Below, one piece after another: positions 7,598-16,550 of a stretch of 40,884 bases of DNA. Source of the stretch: an uncultured Eubacteriales bacterium. Lineage in GTDB: Bacteria; Bacillota; Clostridia; Christensenellales; Aristaeellaceae. The position numbers and the translations under genes were made by a program. The stretch is from positions 1 through 40,884 of the forward strand of contig CADARO010000003.1 in the NCBI GenBank assembly GCA_902790345.1, written 5' to 3'. The first letter of the stretch is position 1, and each line of letters opens with the position of its first letter. The notes under the pieces are model-generated. The model made no database searches and was not told the origin of the DNA. It was given only the letters and a program-made list of their open reading frames with translations.

Positions 7598-10500
7598 GTA
7601 AACCACCTTCACCGTGCGGATTTTGAACGGCGTGAAGACCAGCGGCGCGCTCGGGTCGAGGGCCTCTTTCTCCTCCTCCAGCATGTCGCAGTCGTAGAGC
7701 GCCTTCACCGGATGGGAGAAGGTCAGTCTGGCCCGGCTGTAGCCGCCCGCGGCCTCGTAAAGGCGCAGGATGTAGGCCCGCTGCCTGTCCTCGCAGGGCT
7801 TCACCGTCTCGATGATCACATCGGGGCAGTCGACCCGCGCCAGGGACGCGACGGCCCCACCGGTGGCCTCCACGGGCCGATAATTGAATTCATACGCCGG
7901 CCGCACCACCGCTTCCGCGCTGAACCCGCCCGCGTGGGGCAGGATGGCGTAGCGGCAGCGATGCGCGCCCTTGTCGCCCTGATCGTCCGGCCGGATGCCG
8001 CCCTTGTGCAGGCTCAGGCGCATGCTGCCCTCCTCCACCGACAGGCCGTACTTGCTGTCGTTCAGCAGCGCCACGCCGAAGTTCTGTTCGGACAGATCGG
8101 AGTACTTGTGGTTGCAGGTCTCGAACCGCGCCTTCTCCACCGGCGTGCCCCGGTGATTGGAGCGGCGGATGTGGCCGAACTGGATCTCGCTGCGCACGCC
8201 GTCGCAGTGAAGCGCCGTGTCGAAGGCGGCCTTGAGGAAGCGGTGCTCCTCCTGCCAGTCCATCACGGTGTCGAAGGTGACCAGCGGCGTCGCGGCGTCG
8301 AACACGATGTCCTGGGTGACGGCGCTCTTCTTCGTCAGCTGCCACCGGCAGCGGATTCGCAGCTCCACCGGGCCGTTCGACACCACGTCCCGGGACAGCA
8401 GCTTCCCCGCCGGGGCGAACTTGCCCATCAGGTCGGCGTCCACGTCCCAGTTGTCGTAGGAGGCGGGCAGATCCTCGGCCATGAGGAAGGTGTTGAAGGG
8501 CAGGCCGCCCACCAGCTCCCGGCCGGTGGCCCGGTCGATGAAGGAACTCATGCCGCCGTTTTCGTCGAAGGTGATCTCGGCGAAGGGGGTGACGATTCGG
8601 CTGCCGTCCACCACGAAGGGGGACGGCTCCCCGCAGGGTTGGTCGTCGAGGACGGCCGCGCTGCCGAAGGCGGGGATCGTGAGGCCGCCGACGGCGGTCA
8701 TGGTCGCGCCGTCCAGGGCGGTGAACACCTGGGCCTTCGCCCCCTTCACGCCGGGACGCGCGCCGGAGAGGTACACGGTGTCCCGCCGGTCGAAGGACAG
8801 GGCGCTGAAGAGCGTCAGGCCGCCCTCGCCCGAGAGGGCTTCCTTCGCGAGCGCGTTGGCTTTTTCGATGGCCGCGCCCACGGTCTTATGGGTTTCCTCA
8901 TGCACCCGGTGGATGCTGGTGCCGGGCAGGATGTCGTGGAACTGGTGCACCAGCAGATCCTCCATCAGGGGCGCGACGGGGGCTTCGTCCGCCTCAGCGC
9001 CCTCCCGCACCGCCTTTTCCACCAGCGCCAGCTCCAGGTTGTGCAGCGCGATCTCGCACAGCCGGTTGTTGCGCTTGATGGTGTGCTGGTTGGTAAGGGT
9101 GCCCCGGTGCAGCTCCAGGTACAATTCGCCCGCGTAGGTGCTAGGGTTGACGGCAGTCTGCTCCAGCTCCTTCATGAAGCCGGACACGGTGGTGTAGCCG
9201 CTCCGGGCGGTGCCCTCCAGGTTTTCCAGCCGCCGCGCCCGCTCCAGCATCTCGAATTCCGGGCCGCCGCCGCCGTCGCCCTTGCCGAAGGAGAACAGCC
9301 GCATGGGAGAGACGCGCTTTTCCTTCATGTCGCCGTCGGACGTCAGCTCGGCGTAGGCTTCCGGGCTGGGGCCGATGTGGGTGCGGTTGAAGTGGGTGAA
9401 CACGCTGGTGCCGTCCAGGCCCTGCCAGTAGAAGGTGGTGAGCGGGAAGGCGTTGGTGTCGTTCCAGGCGATCTTGGTGGTGAGGAAGTAGTCCACGCCG
9501 CAGCCCTTCATGATCTGCGGGATGGCGTAGGAATAGCCGAAGGTGTCCGGCAGCCAGAAGCAGTCGGCGGTGTAGCCGAAATACCGCCGCGTGAAGCGCT
9601 GGCCCCAGAGGAACTGGCGCACCATGTACTCGCCGCCGGTGAGGTTGCAGTCGCACTCCACCCAAACGCCGCCATTGGGCTCATAGCGGCCCTGGGCCAC
9701 AGCCTCCTGAATCCGGGCGAACAGCTCCGGATAGTCCCGGCGCAGCCATTCGGAATGGAACGCGGAGGACTGAACGAATTTGTACTCGGGGTACTCCTCC
9801 ATCAGGTTCAGGGAGTTGGCATAGGTGCGGGCGCACTTCTTCTCCGTCTCAGTGATGGGCCAGAGCCAGGCGGTGTCCATGTGGCTGTGGCCGATGAGCC
9901 CGATGTACGGGGCGGTATCGCCGTTCTTCTTCGCCAGCTGCGCCTTCAGGATGGGCGACGCCGCCCGCAGGCCCCGGCGGAATTCCTCCTCCGAACAGGC
10001 GTCGGGATCGTAGAACAGGCGGCAGTGGGCCTCATACAGCGCGTTGTCCAGCTCGGCCCGGCGGAAGGAGCCCTCGGGCAGCGCCTTGCGCAGCGACAGC
10101 AGCGTGTCCAGGTCGAACAGGAAATCCATGATTTCGTCGTCCCGCAGGCAGATGTGGGCGGGGCCGATGGGATAGGTGTAGTCGGTGCGGCTCTCGTGGG
10201 AGAGGGGCTGCGTGCCAGGCACGTTGTGGAAGGCGTAGCACTCCAGGGCGAAGTCGAATACCTCGCCGGCCTTCGCGGCGGGGGTGAAGCGGTTGCACCA
10301 GTGGTTGCCGTGGGAGCCCTCCACGAACTTGGCGGCGTAGTTGGAATGGATTCGGCCGTTCACCCACAGGGTGGCCTCGTAGAAGCCGGTGCGCGGCCAG
10401 AAGAAAAGGGCCTTGCCCTCCAGCTCCGGCGGCACGGCGTATGAAAAGCGGAACCAGCCGTACACGGCCTCGCCGCCCCAGCGCTCCCCCTGGGAGCCGA

Positions 10501-10657
10501 AGAGCGCGTCATCGGGAATCTCATGGAGGGGCTGGCGGGTCTCGTAGAGGCCCAGGGGTTCGGCCTGCCCCACGGGGGTGAACAGGCGGTCCTTGAGGGT
10601 GTGGAGCAGGCGGTTCAGTTTGGCCAGGGTCTGATTCATGCTCTTGTCTGTCAACAT
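7595..10657 (-). CDS. GH38 alpha-mannosidase
   Basis: Glycoside hydrolase family 38 retaining alpha-mannosidase, expected to remove alpha-linked mannose from N-glycan or mannan fragments. The protein has 1020 residues, the normal size for bacterial members. An N-terminal beta-sandwich contains FFWPRTGFYEATLWVNGRIH. The catalytic domain has the zinc-binding GHSHMDTAWLWP (near residue 254), EPNGGVWVECDCN, and the nucleophile motif FWLPDTFGYSYAIPQI (Asp near 367). C-terminal beta domains follow. No signal peptide is seen, so it is probably cytoplasmic and acts on imported oligosaccharides. ATG 10657 is chosen because AAAGGAG precedes it; the upstream ATG at 10723 lies within the -35 promoter element. 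It is a single-gene unit with its own promoter and no sugar transporter next to it. The 3' end runs into a 7-bp repeat. Confidence 0.96.
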   Translation of the reverse strand: MLTDKSMNQTLAKLNRLLHTLKDRLFTPVGQAEPLGLYETRQPLHEIPDDALFGSQGERWGGEAVYGWFRFSYAVPPELEGKALFFWPRTGFYEATLWVNGRIHSNYAAKFVEGSHGNHWCNRFTPAAKAGEVFDFALECYAFHNVPGTQPLSHESRTDYTYPIGPAHICLRDDEIMDFLFDLDTLLSLRKALPEGSFRRAELDNALYEAHCRLFYDPDACSEEEFRRGLRAASPILKAQLAKKNGDTAPYIGLIGHSHMDTAWLWPITETEKKCARTYANSLNLMEEYPEYKFVQSSAFHSEWLRRDYPELFARIQEAVAQGRYEPNGGVWVECDCNLTGGEYMVRQFLWGQRFTRRYFGYTADCFWLPDTFGYSYAIPQIMKGCGVDYFLTTKIAWNDTNAFPLTTFYWQGLDGTSVFTHFNRTHIGPSPEAYAELTSDGDMKEKRVSPMRLFSFGKGDGGGGPEFEMLERARRLENLEGTARSGYTTVSGFMKELEQTAVNPSTYAGELYLELHRGTLTNQHTIKRNNRLCEIALHNLELALVEKAVREGAEADEAPVAPLMEDLLVHQFHDILPGTSIHRVHEETHKTVGAAIEKANALAKEALSGEGGLTLFSALSFDRRDTVYLSGARPGVKGAKAQVFTALDGATMTAVGGLTIPAFGSAAVLDDQPCGEPSPFVVDGSRIVTPFAEITFDENGGMSSFIDRATGRELVGGLPFNTFLMAEDLPASYDNWDVDADLMGKFAPAGKLLSRDVVSNGPVELRIRCRWQLTKKSAVTQDIVFDAATPLVTFDTVMDWQEEHRFLKAAFDTALHCDGVRSEIQFGHIRRSNHRGTPVEKARFETCNHKYSDLSEQNFGVALLNDSKYGLSVEEGSMRLSLHKGGIRPDDQGDKGAHRCRYAILPHAGGFSAEAVVRPAYEFNYRPVEATGGAVASLARVDCPDVIIETVKPCEDRQRAYILRLYEAAGGYSRARLTFSHPVKALYDCDMLEEEKEALDPSAPLVFTPFKIRTVKVVY

Positions 10658-10694
10658 GGGCGCATCTCCTTTATTTCGCGTCGTCATCAGGTCT

Positions 10695-10723
10695 ATTATA
10701 AGCGAAGCCGACCCCCAAATCAA
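10695..10723 (-). promoter_or_regulatory. Sigma-A promoter of the alpha-mannosidase gene
   Basis: Minus strand TTGATT (10723-10718), 17 nt, TATAAT (10700-10695), 37 nt before the chosen ATG. Its presence argues against the longer start at 10723. Confidence 0.85.
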
Positions 10724-10734
10724 TTGCCGGGGCG

Positions 10735-10778
10735 AAAAAAAGCGCCGCGGAAGGCGCGCTTGACGCCCTCCGCGGCGG
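10735..10778 (-). terminator. Intrinsic terminator after the beta-helix protein gene
   Basis: Minus strand reads GCCGCGGAGGGCG, a short loop, CGCCTTCCGCGGC, then GC and seven T. Strong stem plus T tract directly after the stop at 10787. Confidence 0.9.
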
Positions 10779-10786
10779 TTGCCGGA

Positions 10787-12181
10787 TCAGTTCGTGCCCT
10801 CCAGGGGCGCGCCGTTCACATACAGGGTGTAGCCGTTGCCGATCACGCAGCCCGCGTCGCCGCTGAATTCGGCGATGTAGGTGTCGGCGGTCAGGCTCCA
10901 GGTGCTGGTCTCGTCCAGGCTCACGGACACAGTGCCGACATCCGTGGAGACCACGTCGCCCTTCGCGTTGACGATCTCGCCGGAGATGGCGCCCTCAAAG
11001 GCGGAGCCGTCTGTCAGGCTGAGGGTCAGCGACGAATTGTCGCCCACCAGGATGGTGCCGAAGAGCATCTGGGCGCTGGCGTTCAGCTCGGCCACGTTGT
11101 CCGCGCCGCTCCAGCCGTCGTCGCACACGGAGAGCAGCACGTCGCTGCCCGCGTTCACCAGCTCCACCTCGCTGAGGGAGATCACGGCGTGGGTGTTGGT
11201 CACGTGGAACATGTGCCCGCTGAGGCTGGTCAGCACGCCGCCCGTCATGGCGAAGGAGGAGGTGCCGCTGTCCGCGTCGCCGGACATGGACTGATAGATC
11301 ATCACACTGTCCAGGAAGGTGGCGTTGCCGTTGGTCTCCGTGTTGTTGGCGGTCAGCTCGCAGTTCTCAAGCGTCACGGCGTTTTGCCCCTCGATGCACA
11401 CGCCCTCCGACAGGTTCGACACCAGCGCGGCCTCGCTGACGGTCACGTTGGCGGTGGAGTAGATCGCCGGGGAGCCCAGGCCGTTGGTGGTGTAGGAGCC
11501 GCCGTAAACCGCCACCTCGCCGCCGCCCCGGTCGGTGCGGATGGCCGCGGAGGAGCGGCCGCCGGTGGTCACGGTGAGGTTCTCCGCCACGGTCCAGCCG
11601 CCGCCGGTGGTCATGATGCCGCCGGAGCCGTCGCCGGTGGTGGTGATGGCAGTGTCCGAGATGAGCACGGTGGTGCCGTCGCCCACCGCGCCGTTCTGCC
11701 CGCCATTACCGCCGTAGCAGAACACGCCGTTGGCGCCGTCCGCGTCGGAGGTGATGGTGCCGCCGGTGATGATGGTGGTGCCGCCGCCTATGGCCAGCAG
11801 CGCGGCGTTCAGGCCGTAGAAGCTGCAGCTGTCGCCGCCGTCGGAATCGCCGGTCTTGGCGACGGTGGGATTCGCGAGCGTCACGGCCCCATCCGTGTTC
11901 ACGATCAGCGCGCTCTCGTCGGCGGTGTCGGAGGCGTAGGTTTCATCGGCCCACTCGCCCGCCTCGGTGATCTCCGTGGCGGCGGCGTAGTCGATATCCG
12001 CGCTGCCCCCCGGGCCGCCGCCGGGCATGCCGGGGCCGCCGCCGGAGCCGCCGGAAGGGGGCGTGCCCATGGGGCCGGAGGGCGGGTCGCCGGGCGGGTT
12101 GCCGCCGGGGGCTTCGGCCAGGGCCAGGGTCGAGGTGAGCAGCAGCAGGGCCGCAATGAGCAAAGCGAGGACGCGTTTCAT
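10787..12181 (-). CDS. Secreted beta-helix-like protein with Gly/Pro-rich linker
   Basis: Exported protein of 464 residues: signal peptide MKRVLALLIAALLLLTSTLA, then a Gly/Pro-rich linker (about residues 23-60), then a long Thr/Gly/Asn/Ser-rich region. Short repeating strands such as TIITGGTITSDADG, VLISDTAITTTGDGSGG and LTVTTGGRSSAAIRT are what a right-handed parallel beta-helix looks like. No catalytic motif, cell-wall anchor or transmembrane tail is visible. I recall similar secreted proteins with the same linker in other Clostridia, but no function is established; surface adhesion or carbohydrate binding is possible. The ATG follows a perfect AAGGAGGT and the gene ends at a strong terminator, so it is probably transcribed alone. 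I did not find a convincing promoter upstream. Confidence 0.8.
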   Translation of the reverse strand: MKRVLALLIAALLLLTSTLALAEAPGGNPPGDPPSGPMGTPPSGGSGGGPGMPGGGPGGSADIDYAAATEITEAGEWADETYASDTADESALIVNTDGAVTLANPTVAKTGDSDGGDSCSFYGLNAALLAIGGGTTIITGGTITSDADGANGVFCYGGNGGQNGAVGDGTTVLISDTAITTTGDGSGGIMTTGGGWTVAENLTVTTGGRSSAAIRTDRGGGEVAVYGGSYTTNGLGSPAIYSTANVTVSEAALVSNLSEGVCIEGQNAVTLENCELTANNTETNGNATFLDSVMIYQSMSGDADSGTSSFAMTGGVLTSLSGHMFHVTNTHAVISLSEVELVNAGSDVLLSVCDDGWSGADNVAELNASAQMLFGTILVGDNSSLTLSLTDGSAFEGAISGEIVNAKGDVVSTDVGTVSVSLDETSTWSLTADTYIAEFSGDAGCVIGNGYTLYVNGAPLEGTN

Positions 12182-12326
12182 TGTGAATACCTCCTTCAAA
12201 CGCCGTTCCGGCGGTCGCCGGCGCTTCGTCCGGCTTCGATGCTCCCATGTTATCAGCCGTACCATAAATGAACCTTTGATGAATGTACTATTTCGCCTCC
12301 CGGCCGGTTTTTCCTTCCGTGAAATG

Positions 12327-12352
12327 AAAAAAGCAGGCGCTTTCGCGTCTGC
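12327..12352 (-). terminator. Intrinsic terminator of the MoxR/DUF58 operon
   Basis: Minus strand GCAGACGC, GAAA tetraloop, GCGCCTGC (one mismatch), followed by six T. It lies 20 nt after the stop at 12372. The remaining sequence to 12182 is the upstream region of the beta-helix protein gene and shows no clear -35/-10 pair. Confidence 0.88.
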
Positions 12353-12371
12353 CAGAGGATTGATCTTTTCT

Positions 12372-13358
12372 CTACCACGCCTCGCCCGCGTAGACATACG
12401 TCCCCGTGGGCGCGGTTCCCACGGCCTCCTCCCAGAGCATTTGCAGCGCCTCGTCCAGATCCACGTCCGAAAAGAGCTGGGGATTAGCGGTTTTGGCCAT
12501 AGCCAGCAGCGCCAGCGTCCGCAGAGGGGGGGCCTCCAGCGCTTCCTCGGAAATCAGCAGCACCCGGTCGGCGCGCACCGCGTCGATGCCGCTCCAGCCC
12601 TCCCGGGCCATCAGCCCATCCCGGATCGCCTTCGCCGCGCCGGTGGACGCCGCTCCGCCGCCCAGCACGTCGCCTCTGACCACCTTCACGATCAGGCCCG
12701 GGTTCTTGCGCGCCACCCAGCCGTCGTCCACCCTCAGGTTTTCCGCCAGCAGCCGGGCGGACGCGTCGTAGCAGCCCGCCTCCAGGATCATGGCGTGCTC
12801 CGGCGAGGTCCTGTACACCGTCACATGGTCGTCGGCCGTCTCCCAGTAGGCCGTGGCCCGCTGACACTCGAACAGCGTGCCCAGCCTGTCCTGGAGCAGC
12901 ACGGTATAATACGTCATGGCGGAATCCGCTTCCTCCGCGTCCTCGGAGACTCCCATGCGGTCGGCCTCCGGCGCGGCCACGGTCTGCTCCGCCGTCTCAT
13001 CGGCATTCTCGTCGGTCTGCGCCGCGCTGAGCTCCGCCGCGTCCTCCGGCCGGGGCGCGCCGTCGCCCTCTCCCGGGGCGTGCAGCAGCCGGTCCGTGCC
13101 CGCGGTGATCTCCGCCGCCGCGTTCTCGTCGTATTCCCGGCGGGAGGCCTCCGGGTTCTCCCGGGTGCCGCTCCCCGGCTCGCCCTCGGGCCGGTCGTCG
13201 CTCTCCTGAACCGCCTCGCGATTCTCGCCCGGGGCGTCTCCCCGGTCGGAGGCCGCGCCGCCCGCCCTGTCGCCATCGATGATCCGCGCCCGGCAGCCGC
13301 CCAGCGGCACCGCCAGGCACAGGGCCAGGGCCAGCGCCGCCATCGTCCTCCCTCTCAT
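12372..13358 (-). CDS. Lipoprotein resembling the C-terminal half of a BtuF/FepB-type binding protein
   Basis: Predicted lipoprotein of 328 residues with a signal peptide ending in LGGC (Cys22). Residues about 23-150 are low-complexity and rich in Glu, Asp, Ala and Gly, probably disordered. The C-terminal half looks like lobe 2 of the helical-backbone (TroA/BtuF) metal and cobalamin binding family. It has MILEAGCYDASARLL, NPGLIVKVVRGD, WSGIDAVRADRVLLISEEAL, then LRTLALLAMAKTANPQLFSD, matching the usual order of a DPDLII-type strand, an AVKNGRVY-type strand and a PELF helix. The N-terminal ligand-binding lobe seems to be missing. No ABC permease or ATPase lies nearby. ATG 13358 overlaps the upstream stop (ATGA) and has AAGGAG; a GTG at 13370 is too close to the ribosome site. 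Last gene before a terminator. Function is inferred only weakly. Confidence 0.72.
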   Translation of the reverse strand: MRGRTMAALALALCLAVPLGGCRARIIDGDRAGGAASDRGDAPGENREAVQESDDRPEGEPGSGTRENPEASRREYDENAAAEITAGTDRLLHAPGEGDGAPRPEDAAELSAAQTDENADETAEQTVAAPEADRMGVSEDAEEADSAMTYYTVLLQDRLGTLFECQRATAYWETADDHVTVYRTSPEHAMILEAGCYDASARLLAENLRVDDGWVARKNPGLIVKVVRGDVLGGGAASTGAAKAIRDGLMAREGWSGIDAVRADRVLLISEEALEAPPLRTLALLAMAKTANPQLFSDVDLDEALQMLWEEAVGTAPTGTYVYAGEAW

Positions 13359-14482
13359 ACCAGCAAACACTCCTTGTATCTCAGCCGCAGCCGCTGCCGC
13401 CGGGTGGCCCGGGCGGTCAGCGTTCGCTCGGTCTCCTCCAGCAGGGAGAGCGCCTGGGCCCGACCCGCCTCGTCCATGGCGTGGTCGCTGTAGAACGCCT
13501 CCTCAAAGAGGGCCGCGCAGGCCTCAAACCGCGCCGCGTATTCCGGGGACATCCGCTCGGACAGGCGCGCCGTCCATTCCACATAGGGCAGGTTGCCCGC
13601 CCCGCAGTCCATGGCGTCCAGCCAGGCGACCGCGTGGCTGAAGATCGCCCGGATCGCCTCGGCCACGTCCGCCGACTGAAACGCCCGGCGCGCCGCCAGC
13701 GCCTGCCTGCGCCGGGCCGCCAGGGCCATGAAGGGCGTCAGCGGCAGGAACACCGCCAGCCCCGTCAGCAGCAGCAGCAGCGCGATCCTCACATAGTCGA
13801 TCCAGCGGGGCATGGCGATCTGCGTCTCCTCCACGCTCACCAGCCGGAACGTCCGCCCGGGCCGGGCCCCGCCCTCGCCCTCGCGCAGCGACTGGGTGAA
13901 CACGTGCCGCGTCTCCATTTCCTCCGGCGGGATCTCCCGCGCCTCCCCCGAAAGGGAGCCCACGGCCTGGCTCAGCCAGTCCCGGGCCCGCTCGGAGGCC
14001 GCCTCCGTGGCCGCGTCCACGCCGGGCCAGAGGACAGCCACCGCCAGAGAAACAGCCACCAGCGCCGCCGCGTAGGCCCCGGCCGCCCTCAGGGAGACTG
14101 GCCGCGTCATGGCCAGCAGCCCCAGAAGGCCGAAGGCCGCCACATTGGCCGCCGGCGGCAGGGAAAGGCCGAAATACGCCTGGCCCCCCGCCAGAAGCAG
14201 CGCCGTCAGAAGGGGAAGAAGCCGCGATTTGCTCATCGCCAGCAGCGCGGCGTATCCGGCGAAGCCCGCGCCCAGCAGCGCCGCCGCCAGGGCGGGGCTG
14301 CCGCCCGCCGCCACGGGCAGGCGCTGATAGGCGTAGGCGTTGGCCGCCTCGCTGGCGTCGAACAGGGCGTTGACCAGCGCCGCCAGGCCGGACCGGGCCG
14401 AGGGAATCAGCGCCGTCAGCAGGCCCGCCGCCCCCATGACCGCCCCGCAGGCCGCCAGGGCCCGCCGCCTCGCTCCGCTCAC
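13355..14482 (-). CDS. Membrane protein with DUF4129-like C-terminal domain (TgpA-like without transglutaminase)
   Basis: Protein of 375 residues with about six hydrophobic segments, for example GAVMGAAGLLTALIPSA, LLPLLTALLLAGGQAYFGLS, AAGAYAAALVAVSLAVAVLW and IALLLLLTGLAVFLPLTPFM. A cytoplasmic tail follows. The tail (ADVAEAIRAIFSHAVAWLDA, then YVEWTARLSERMSP, CAALFEEAFYSDH) fits the DUF4129 pattern that closes TgpA-type transglutaminase proteins in MoxR-DUF58 operons. The Cys-His-Asp transglutaminase core is not present. GTG 14482 overlaps the DUF58 stop (GTGA), and its own stop overlaps the next start, so all four genes are translationally coupled. It probably forms the membrane part of a MoxR-serviced complex; the actual activity is unknown. 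Confidence 0.7.
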   Translation of the reverse strand: MSGARRRALAACGAVMGAAGLLTALIPSARSGLAALVNALFDASEAANAYAYQRLPVAAGGSPALAAALLGAGFAGYAALLAMSKSRLLPLLTALLLAGGQAYFGLSLPPAANVAAFGLLGLLAMTRPVSLRAAGAYAAALVAVSLAVAVLWPGVDAATEAASERARDWLSQAVGSLSGEAREIPPEEMETRHVFTQSLREGEGGARPGRTFRLVSVEETQIAMPRWIDYVRIALLLLLTGLAVFLPLTPFMALAARRRQALAARRAFQSADVAEAIRAIFSHAVAWLDAMDCGAGNLPYVEWTARLSERMSPEYAARFEACAALFEEAFYSDHAMDEAGRAQALSLLEETERTLTARATRRQRLRLRYKECLLV

Positions 14483-15591
14483 GCCGATTCTCCTTCCCGC
14501 GCCGCGTCAACCCGCAGCCGGACGACCTCCGCCGCGCCGGTGGCCCCCGCGTCGGGCGCGTCCGCCGGCAGCAGCAGCGTCACGCTGTCCACCGGCAGGG
14601 GCGACACATCCGCGTCACCTCGGGGACTGAACAGCAGCGTCCGCCCGGGCCGCACGTAGGGATACGCGTCTGCGAACCGCCACGCCACGCCCGCGCCGGA
14701 GGGAGCGGACGCGGCTCTCAGCGCCTCCGCCCGCATTTTTTCCCAATCCGCCAGGTTCTTCACCTCGAGCCAGCGCAGTTCCTCCGAATCGTGGTCATAC
14801 CAGCAGGCGCTGTGGGCGATCCCCGCCTCAGCCAGCTCCCCGGACAGCGTGAGAAACCCCGCCGCCGCCGCGTCCATGGCCCGGGGCGAGCAGTCGGCGC
14901 GCGCGGTTTCCAGCATAAGGAAGAGCCCGCTTCCGACGGAGGTGCGGGCCTCGCGGATCAGCGTCCTGTCCAGCTTGGCGGACAGCTTCCAGTGAATGAG
15001 CCGCACCGGATCCCCGGGCACGTAGTCGCGGATGTCCGCGTCCGGCTCGGCGCCGCGCGGGCCGCCGCCGGCGCTCTCCCCCTGTCCCGCGTCGAAGGCC
15101 GGCGCGTCCGGCTCCTCCGCCCGTGGGGGCGTCACCAGCGCCGAGGCCCTGTCCAGCATGGCGACGGGAAAACGCCCCAGGCCGAACCAGTCTCCCACCG
15201 CCGCCCGGGTCACCGTCGCCCGGAGCTGGCCGCATGTCGCCGCCGTCAGCGGCAGGGTAAACTCCGAGCCGGCCGCGCGAAGGGCTTCGGTTCGCGCCTC
15301 GCCGGTCAGCGGGTTTTCGATGGCCAGATCGCAGAACACCGCGCAGCCGGGCAGCAGCCGCGAGCCCACCACGCGGCAGCGCAGGAGAGCCGTCTCGCCC
15401 TTTTCGATGGCGGCAGGCATGGCCAGGGCGCAACCCGTCCGCCGGGCCGACAACGCGGCGCAGACCAGCGACAGCGTCGGCAACAACACGGAAGCGGCCA
15501 GCAGCGCCCGGGTGCCGGCGTTGTTCTCAAAGAAATACAGGGCGGCCGCCGCCAGCAGCCACGCCGCCCAGCCAAGTCGATTGCGTCTCAC
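14479..15591 (-). CDS. DUF58 domain-containing membrane protein
   Basis: Protein of 370 residues with two N-terminal transmembrane segments (about residues 8-22 and 28-48) and a cytoplasmic portion. The DUF58 signature, from IRDYVPGDPVRLIHWKLSAK to TLIRE, lies at about residues 187-214, followed by a von Willebrand A-like fold (SGLFLMLETARA, AAAGFLTLSGELAEAG). DUF58 proteins are the standard partners of MoxR ATPases in membrane-associated complexes. GTG 15591 overlaps the moxR stop (GTGA). Confidence in the family is high; the cellular process served is unknown in this clade. Confidence 0.93.
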   Translation of the reverse strand: MRRNRLGWAAWLLAAAALYFFENNAGTRALLAASVLLPTLSLVCAALSARRTGCALAMPAAIEKGETALLRCRVVGSRLLPGCAVFCDLAIENPLTGEARTEALRAAGSEFTLPLTAATCGQLRATVTRAAVGDWFGLGRFPVAMLDRASALVTPPRAEEPDAPAFDAGQGESAGGGPRGAEPDADIRDYVPGDPVRLIHWKLSAKLDRTLIREARTSVGSGLFLMLETARADCSPRAMDAAAAGFLTLSGELAEAGIAHSACWYDHDSEELRWLEVKNLADWEKMRAEALRAASAPSGAGVAWRFADAYPYVRPGRTLLFSPRGDADVSPLPVDSVTLLLPADAPDAGATGAAEVVRLRVDAAREGESA

Positions 15592-16529
15592 AGGCTCCTC
15601 CCCCGATCCGGCGTGGGAACCGCCGCCAGCACATCCTCCAGCGCCCGCGCCGCCGTGAGGTCAGCCGTGCCGCGCCGGGCGAGCACCACCCGGTGATCGC
15701 ACACGTCGTGGAACACCGCCCGCACGTCCGCGCCGGTGACGTAGTCCCGGCCTTCGAAGTACGCCCGGGCCTTGGCCATGCGGTCCAGGAACAGCGCGCC
15801 CCGGGGGCTGATGCCCGCCTCCAGGGCCTCGTGATCCCGGGAGGCCATGGTGAGGCGGGTGATGTAGTCCAGCACGGCGTCCCGGGCGGTGACGCTTCGC
15901 GCCTCCCGCTGCATGGCCACAAACGCCTCCCGGGTCAGCACGGGCTCCACCCGGTCCAGGGGATTGTCCTTCTGCCTGTCCCGCAGCATGGCCATCTGCG
16001 CCTCGTAGTCCGGATAGCCCAGGGACAGTCGGGCCAGGAAGCGATCCATCTGGGCGTAGGGCAGCGGGGAGGTGCCCGCCGCGCCCACGCTGTTCTGGGT
16101 GGCGATCACGAAAAAGGGATTCTCCAGCGGATGGGTCTGCCCGTCCACCGTCACCTGCCGCTCCTCCATGGCCTCCAGCAGCGCGGACTGGGTTCGGCTG
16201 GAGGCCCGGTTGATCTCGTCGCCCAGCACCAGGTTGACCCCGTTCAGGGCGCCGGGCCGGTAGGCCAGGCTCCCCGTCTCCCTGTCGTACACGGAGAAGC
16301 CCACCAGGTCGGAGGGCAGCACGTCCGGCGTGAACTGAACGCGCCGGCGGGTCAGGCCCACGGCCCGGCTGAGGGCCACCGCCAGGGTGGTCTTGCCCAC
16401 GCCGGGCAGGTCGTCCAGCAGCACGTGGCCCTCCGCCAGCATGGCCATGAGGACCTTTCCGATGGTCTCGCGCTTGCCCGCGATGGCCTTTTCAATTTCC
16501 GATAGGACGTTTTCCAGTTCCCGGCGCAT
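15588..16529 (-). CDS. MoxR-family AAA+ ATPase
   Basis: AAA+ chaperone-like ATPase of 313 residues, normal length. Walker A is DDLPGVGKTT (Lys46-Thr47), Walker B is LVLGDEINRA (Asp104-Glu105), sensor 1 is FFVIATQN, and the arginine-finger region is MDRFLARLSLGYPD. MoxR proteins remodel or activate partner complexes that carry von Willebrand A-like domains, here the DUF58 neighbour. ATG 16529 is chosen because GGGGAG lies six nt upstream and MRRELENVLSEIEKAI is the usual start; an in-frame TTG at 16550 lacks a ribosome site. The gene follows the nucleotidase-like gene by 67 nt across a 12-bp hairpin, and no separate promoter was found, so expression may depend on read-through. Confidence 0.95.
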   Translation of the reverse strand: MRRELENVLSEIEKAIAGKRETIGKVLMAMLAEGHVLLDDLPGVGKTTLAVALSRAVGLTRRRVQFTPDVLPSDLVGFSVYDRETGSLAYRPGALNGVNLVLGDEINRASSRTQSALLEAMEERQVTVDGQTHPLENPFFVIATQNSVGAAGTSPLPYAQMDRFLARLSLGYPDYEAQMAMLRDRQKDNPLDRVEPVLTREAFVAMQREARSVTARDAVLDYITRLTMASRDHEALEAGISPRGALFLDRMAKARAYFEGRDYVTGADVRAVFHDVCDHRVVLARRGTADLTAARALEDVLAAVPTPDRGRSL

Positions 16530-16550
16530 GGCAGTCTCCCCTGTTCTCAA

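Noticed and set aside
7424..10444. A 1006-codon plus-strand open frame opposite the mannosidase
   Set aside because: Fully antisense to a GH38 gene with intact catalytic motifs; composition is that of a reverse-frame shadow.
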